From NCBI GenBank assembly GCA_035691285.1, contig DASSJI010000239.1, positions 1 through 9,290 on the forward strand: a stretch of DNA of 9,290 nt, written 5' to 3'. This document shows, in pieces, positions 5,773 to 9,290 of the stretch. The notes beneath the pieces were generated by a model. It was not told the DNA's origin and made no database searches. It saw nothing but the letters and a program-made list of their open reading frames with translations. Each line of letters starts with the position of its first letter. Position 1 is the stretch's first letter. The position numbers and the translations under genes are program-made. The stretch comes from DATFEN01 sp035691285. GTDB lineage: Bacteria; Acidobacteriota; Vicinamibacteria; Fen-336.

Positions 5773-7017
5773 ATGAACCCAGCCCTGCTCAGCCTGCTCC
5801 TCCTCGCCGCACCCACCGCGATCAAGGCCGGACGCCTGCTCGACGTCGCGGCCGAGCGCGTGCTCGAGAACGTCGTCGTCGTCGTCGAGGACGGCCGCAT
5901 CAAGGAGGTCGCGAAGGCGGTCCCGGCCGGGGCCACGACCATCGACCTCTCGAGCTCCACGGTGATGCCCGGCTTAATCGACGGCCATACCCACGTGATG
6001 CTCCAGGGCGACGCCACCGCCGACGACTACGACGCCCAGCTCCTCAAGGAGTCGCTCCCCTACCGCGCGCTGCGCGCCACGAAGGCGCTGCGCATCGCGC
6101 TGCGCCACGGCTTCACGACGCTCCGCGACATCGGGAACGAGGGCGCGGGCTTCGCCGACGTGGACGTGAAGCGGGCCGTCGAGCGCGGGATCGTGGCCGG
6201 GCCGCGCCTGTTCGTCGCGACCAAGGCCCTCGCCCCGACCGGCGCCTACGGCCTCGCGGGCTACGCCTGGGAGCTCCAGGTGCCGAAGGGCGTCGAGATG
6301 TGCGACGGGTCCGAGGACTGCCGGCGCGCCGTGCGCGACCAGATCGCCCATGGCGCCGACTGGATCAAGGTCTACGCCGACCGCTCCTACTACCGCGACG
6401 GGGAGGGGCGGATCCGCAGCCTTCCCAACTTCACCCCCGAGGAGATGAAGGCGATCGTGGACCAGGCCCACCGCACGCGGCGCAAGGTGGCCGCCCACTC
6501 GATGACGCCCGTGGGCCACGCGATCGCCCTCGCGGCCGGCGTCGACTCGATCGAGCACGGAGACGTCCTGGACGACGCGACGCTCGGAGAGCTCGTCCGG
6601 CGCGGCACCTACTGGTGCCCGACGCTGACGGTCTCGGACTTCGTCGCCGGGCCGCGCAGCGCGACGAACCCGATCTGGGGCGAGCTGCGCGACGCCGCCC
6701 AGGATTCCTTCCGGCGCGCCCTCAAGGCCGGGGTGCGGATCGTCGTGGGCACCGACGCCGGCGGCTTCGACTGGGACAAGCTCAACCAGGCCGAGGAGTT
6801 CAGGCGCTACGTGGACCTCGGCATGACGCCGTGGCAGGCGCTGCGCGCCGGCACGCTCACCGCCGCGGCCATGCTGGGACAGGAGGGCGTCCTGGGCACG
6901 ATCGCGCCCGGCGCCCGCGCCGACCTCGTGGCGATGCGCGACGATCCGCTGCGCGACATCACGGCCACCCAGCGCGTGTCGTTCGTGATGAAGGACGGCG
7001 TCGTCGTCGAGCCCTAG
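5773..7017 (+). CDS. Exported metal-dependent amidohydrolase (Xaa-Pro dipeptidase / imidazolonepropionase-like)
   Basis: A 414-residue amidohydrolase-superfamily enzyme with a complete binuclear metal site: H72 and H74 in PGLIDGHTH, probable carboxylated K199 in DWIKVYAD, H242 in AAHS, H262 in SIEHGD and D328 in GTDAG. The C-terminal GTIAPGARADLV and the small beta-sandwich ends are typical. Characterised relatives (Cc2672 and Sgx9260 types) cleave L-Xaa-Pro, L-Xaa-Arg/Lys or N-acyl amino acid substrates; which applies here cannot be told. Residues 3-16 form a signal-like hydrophobic stretch (LLSLLLLAAPTA), with the catalytic domain starting almost at once (IKAGRLLD), so it is probably secreted or periplasmic. 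C177 and C183 could form a disulfide. The gene stands alone, divergent from the coiled-coil gene, and ends 7 bases before the convergent response regulator gene. Confidence 0.9.
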   Translation: MNPALLSLLLLAAPTAIKAGRLLDVAAERVLENVVVVVEDGRIKEVAKAVPAGATTIDLSSSTVMPGLIDGHTHVMLQGDATADDYDAQLLKESLPYRALRATKALRIALRHGFTTLRDIGNEGAGFADVDVKRAVERGIVAGPRLFVATKALAPTGAYGLAGYAWELQVPKGVEMCDGSEDCRRAVRDQIAHGADWIKVYADRSYYRDGEGRIRSLPNFTPEEMKAIVDQAHRTRRKVAAHSMTPVGHAIALAAGVDSIEHGDVLDDATLGELVRRGTYWCPTLTVSDFVAGPRSATNPIWGELRDAAQDSFRRALKAGVRIVVGTDAGGFDWDKLNQAEEFRRYVDLGMTPWQALRAGTLTAAAMLGQEGVLGTIAPGARADLVAMRDDPLRDITATQRVSFVMKDGVVVEP

Positions 7018-7024
7018 GCCCGCT

Positions 7025-8410
7025 TCAGTCGCGCCCGGCGTTCGGATCGAGGCCGTGCTTGTGAAGGTAGTAGGCGAGGTTGCGGGGGTCGATTCCCAGG
7101 AGCCGGGCGGTCTCCTTGCGCACGCCGCCGGACCGGCGCTGCGCCTCGAGCAGCAGCTCCCGCTCGTGGCGGTTGAGGGTCGCGCGCAGGTTCAGGTCAC
7201 CAGCGGGCTCCGAGCCGCCCCTCGGGGCGGGCACCGCCGCCTCGGGCGCGATGTCGAGCTGGTCGAGGCCCTCGCCGGGGTTGAGGATCAGCGCGCGCTC
7301 GATGACGTTCTGCAGCTCGCGGACGTTGCCGGGCCAGGGGTAGGCCTGGAGCCGCGCCGCGGCCTCGGGGCTCAGCTCCGGGGCCGGACGGCCGAGGCGA
7401 CGGGCCACCTCCGCGGCGAAGCGCGCGGCGAGCAGCGGGATGTCCTCGGGCCGCTCGCGCAGGGGCGGCACCTGGATCTGGAGCACGGCCAGGCGGTAGT
7501 AGAGGTCCTGGCGCAGCCGGCCGGCCTTGATGTCGGCCTCGAGGTCGCTGTTGGTGGCGGCCACGATGCGGACGTCGACGCGCGTCGGCTGCTCGTCGCC
7601 GACCCGGTCGAACTCCCCGTCCTGGATGGCGCGCAGCAGCTTGGCCTGGGCCGGGAGGGGCATCGCCCCGACCTCGTCCAGGAACAGCGTGCCGCCGTCC
7701 GCCAGGTGGAAGCGGCCCTCGCGGTCCGCGGCGGCGCCGGTGAAGGAGCCCTTGCGATGGCCGAAGAACTCGCTCTCCCACAGCTCCATCGGCACGGCGG
7801 CGCAGTTGACGCGCACGTAGGGGCCGGCGGCCCGCGGGCTCAGGCGGTGCATCAGGCGTGCGAGCAGCTCTTTGCCGGTGCCGCTCTCGCCGCGCAGCAG
7901 CACCGTCGAGCCCGTGGGCGCCGCCGCCTCCACCATGCGGATCACCCGCGCCCAGGCCGGGCTCTCGCCGACCGGCCGCTCCTCCGACGCGAGCGCGCCT
8001 CGCAGGTAGCGGACCTCACGCCGGAGCGCCCGCGCCTGGAGCGCCCGCTCGAGGACGACCTCGAGCGCTCCGGGGTCGGCCGGCTTGAGCACGAAGTCGC
8101 TGGCCCCGGCGCGCAGGCACTCGACGGCCGCGGCGACGCTGCCGTGGCCCGTCAGCACGACCACCGGCACCTCCGGCGAGGCCTCCTGCAGCCGGCGAAT
8201 CAGGTCCAGCCCCGTCAGCCCCGGCATCTTCAGGTCGGTGAGGACGACGTCGACGGGCGAGCGCTCGAGCGCCTTGAGCGCCTCCTCGACGCCCGAGGCG
8301 CCGGACACGGAGAAGCCTCGGGAGCGGAGCAGCTCCAGGAGCGAGTCGCGGACGTAGGCCTCGTCCTCGACGACGAGGACCTTGGCGCGCGGCTTCGGTT
8401 CGGAGCTCAT
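7025..8410 (-). CDS. NtrC-family sigma-54-dependent response regulator
   Basis: A 461-residue protein in three parts. The receiver domain (about 9-120) has acidic pocket E15/D16, phospho-acceptor D59 in LTDLKMPG, T87 and K109. The AAA+ sigma-54 interaction domain (about 145-375) has Walker A GESGTGKE (174-181), loop 1 GSFTGA (221-226), Walker B GGTLFLDE (239-246) and the YPWPGNVRELQN segment. A Fis-type helix-turn-helix lies at about 412-454. On phosphorylation such proteins oligomerise and drive open-complex formation by sigma-54 RNA polymerase. Loop 1 is GSFTGA, not the canonical GAFTGA; Ser at this position occurs in active relatives. The ATG at 8410 overlaps the kinase stop (ATGA) and has GGGAGG 6 nt upstream. 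The frame stays open upstream of 8410, but that stretch is antisense-frame noise over the kinase gene. Confidence 0.95.
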   Translation of the reverse strand: MSSEPKPRAKVLVVEDEAYVRDSLLELLRSRGFSVSGASGVEEALKALERSPVDVVLTDLKMPGLTGLDLIRRLQEASPEVPVVVLTGHGSVAAAVECLRAGASDFVLKPADPGALEVVLERALQARALRREVRYLRGALASEERPVGESPAWARVIRMVEAAAPTGSTVLLRGESGTGKELLARLMHRLSPRAAGPYVRVNCAAVPMELWESEFFGHRKGSFTGAAADREGRFHLADGGTLFLDEVGAMPLPAQAKLLRAIQDGEFDRVGDEQPTRVDVRIVAATNSDLEADIKAGRLRQDLYYRLAVLQIQVPPLRERPEDIPLLAARFAAEVARRLGRPAPELSPEAAARLQAYPWPGNVRELQNVIERALILNPGEGLDQLDIAPEAAVPAPRGGSEPAGDLNLRATLNRHERELLLEAQRRSGGVRKETARLLGIDPRNLAYYLHKHGLDPNAGRD

Positions 8411-9135
8411 CCGTGGCCTCCCTCGAGACACGGAAGGGTGAGGCGGAACACGGCGCCGCCGCCCTCGCGTGGCAGGACCTTGATCTCGCCCTCGTGCTGG
8501 CGCGCGATGGCGTGGCACACCGAGAGCCCGAGGCCCGTCGAGTGCTTGGTGGAGAAGAACGGCTCGAAGATGCGCTGGCGATCCGCCTCGGGCACGCCGG
8601 GACCACGGTCGGCCACCTCGACGACGACGCGTCCCGCGTCGAGGCTCGAGCGCACCCTCACCTCGCCGCCCTGCGGCTGCGCCTCGCAGGCGTTGATGAC
8701 GAGGTTGGACGCCACCTGGCCCAGCATCGTCGCGCTGCCCAGGGTGAGGAGCGCGCCACCGTGGAGATCGGCGCCGAACTCGATCCGCCCGAACTCCCGC
8801 CGCGAGCGGATGAAGTCCAGGGTCTCCTCCAGGATGCGGTTGACGTCCACCGGGGCGCGGGGCGCGGTGCCCGGATCGGCGTGGGCGAGCACCTGCCGGA
8901 CGGTGGCCGCGGCGCGCTCCAGGCCCTGGCGCACGCCCTGGAGGCGCGGCCCGGCGGCGGCGGCGTCCCCGCGCGCGAGGTCCTCCTGGGCGAGGGTCAG
9001 GTAGTTCGCCATCCCCTCGAGCGGGTTGTTGATCTCGTGGGCGATCCCGGCGGCGAGCTGGCCCAGCGTGGTGAGCCGCTCCGCGTGGAAGAGCTGGCGC
9101 TCCAGCTCGCGGACCCGCGCTTCCTCGCGCGCCAC
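8407..9135 (-). CDS. Sensor histidine kinase core, probably 5'-truncated
   Basis: The visible 242 residues comprise a short helical lead-in, a DHp domain and a catalytic ATP-binding domain. The phospho-acceptor is H33 in GIAHEINNPLEG. The N-box lies in LVINACEA (N148), the G1 box is DRGPG (176-180), the F-box is IFEPFFSTK and the G2 box is GLGLS (201-205). This is the NtrB/PilS-like class that phosphorylates NtrC-type regulators, and its stop overlaps the partner regulator's start by ATGA. No sensor domain is present. The GTG at 9135 is only the first usable start: upstream in the same frame the translation no longer looks like a kinase, because the opposite strand there encodes purL. ELERQLFHAERL is normally preceded by a PAS or other sensor domain, so the natural N-terminus is probably missing. 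Confidence 0.85.
   Translation of the reverse strand: MAREEARVRELERQLFHAERLTTLGQLAAGIAHEINNPLEGMANYLTLAQEDLARGDAAAAGPRLQGVRQGLERAAATVRQVLAHADPGTAPRAPVDVNRILEETLDFIRSRREFGRIEFGADLHGGALLTLGSATMLGQVASNLVINACEAQPQGGEVRVRSSLDAGRVVVEVADRGPGVPEADRQRIFEPFFSTKHSTGLGLSVCHAIARQHEGEIKVLPREGGGAVFRLTLPCLEGGHG
8417..8422 (-). promoter_or_regulatory. Shine-Dalgarno GGGAGG for the response regulator gene
   Basis: Minus-strand GGGAGG inside the kinase 3' end, 6 nt before the ATG at 8410. It fixes this ATG as the start although the frame is open much further upstream. Confidence 0.75.
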
Positions 9136-9290
9136 GGCCTCGACGCGCTGCCGATCGGCGCACCGAGCGAGGACGACGTGGTCCGCGTCCGCTGCGCGGA
9201 CGTGACGCTGCTGGCGGAGCCGCGCAGCACGCTGCAGCGGCTGTGGTCCGAGACGAGCTGGCGGATGCAGGCGCTGCGCGACAACCCCGA
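9124..9290 (+). CDS. purL: Fragment of large-form FGAM synthase PurL (linker before the GATase domain)
   Basis: The plus strand reads LARHGLDALPIGAPSEDD and continues through LLAEPRSTLQRLWSETSW and RMQALRDNP to the window edge. From memory, this matches the region just before the glutaminase domain of long PurL (in E. coli, SRTTLRVWWAETTW then QMQRLRDNP). The full enzyme, about 1,300 residues, makes formylglycinamidine ribonucleotide in purine synthesis. Only about 55 codons are present, running off the right edge. The roughly 950 preceding residues are absent, and the DNA to the left encodes a histidine kinase on the other strand. The fragment has no start codon of its own. It is either a broken gene at a rearrangement point or an assembly join. 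Confidence 0.72.

Noticed and set aside
5871..5889. Run of GTC triplets in the amidohydrolase gene
   Set aside because: It encodes the Val-rich first beta strand (NVVVVVEDG) expected in this fold; codon bias explains the repeat.
7018..7024. Terminator between the convergent amidohydrolase and regulator genes
   Set aside because: Only 7 bases separate the stops, and no hairpin followed by a T run is present.
7055..9004. 649-codon open frame on the plus strand opposite the two-component genes
   Set aside because: It is a compositional shadow: low-complexity Arg/Ala/Leu/Gly sequence with no domains, opposite well-supported regulator and kinase genes.
7025..9163. Possible fused kinase-regulator protein in one continuous frame
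   Set aside because: Upstream of 8410 this frame is out of phase with the kinase and gives no kinase motifs. The ATG at 8410 has a Shine-Dalgarno site and overlaps the kinase stop.
1..9290. CRISPR array, insertion sequence, tRNA or rRNA gene, phage or defence genes
   Set aside because: I saw no regularly spaced repeats, terminal inverted repeats with a transposase, cloverleaf or rRNA-like stretch, or defence-family motif on either strand.

Overview
This is a very GC-rich bacterial window (roughly 70% G+C or more by eye) with tightly packed genes, strong third-position G/C bias and frequent TTG/GTG starts. The gene set is tldD, a secreted leukotriene-A4-hydrolase-like M1 peptidase, truA, a secreted amidohydrolase and an NtrC-type two-component pair. 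It fits an uncultured soil-type Gram-negative lineage (Acidobacteriota, Myxococcota/Desulfobacterota or Rokubacteria-like). That placement is inference, because no marker here fixes the phylum.

Layout. (1) 44-3297, plus strand: tldD and an M1 aminopeptidase joined by a TTGA stop/start overlap, a proteolytic pair. (2) 5644-3251, minus strand: an uncharacterised coiled-coil protein, then truA, then a HAD-family phosphatase. truA and the HAD gene share a second TTGA overlap. The HAD gene converges on the M1 gene and overlaps its 3' end by 47 bases. (3) 5645-5772: a divergent intergenic region with promoter-like hexamers and two small inverted repeats. (4) 5773-7017, plus strand: an exported metal-dependent amidohydrolase of the Xaa-Pro-dipeptidase/imidazolonepropionase-like group. 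(5) 9135-7025, minus strand: a histidine kinase core and a sigma-54 activator response regulator joined by an ATGA overlap. (6) About 9124-9290, plus strand: a fragment of large-form purL (FGAM synthase) pointing out of the window and abutting the truncated 5' end of the kinase gene.

Together, TldD, the M1 enzyme and the amidohydrolase suggest peptide and dipeptide breakdown, the last two probably outside the cytoplasm. TruA and the HAD enzyme are housekeeping. Nothing in the window shows what the two-component system controls.

The points most worth a second look are these. The kinase/purL junction near 9125-9135 is either a rearrangement or an assembly chimera. TAnnnT hexamers sit 6-7 nt before the starts of tldD, truA and the amidohydrolase gene, suggesting leaderless transcripts, whereas two operon-internal genes have clear Shine-Dalgarno sites. 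The M1 enzyme keeps most of the residues that mark leukotriene A4 hydrolase. I found no mobile element, CRISPR array, tRNA or rRNA, and no convincing new multi-gene system.
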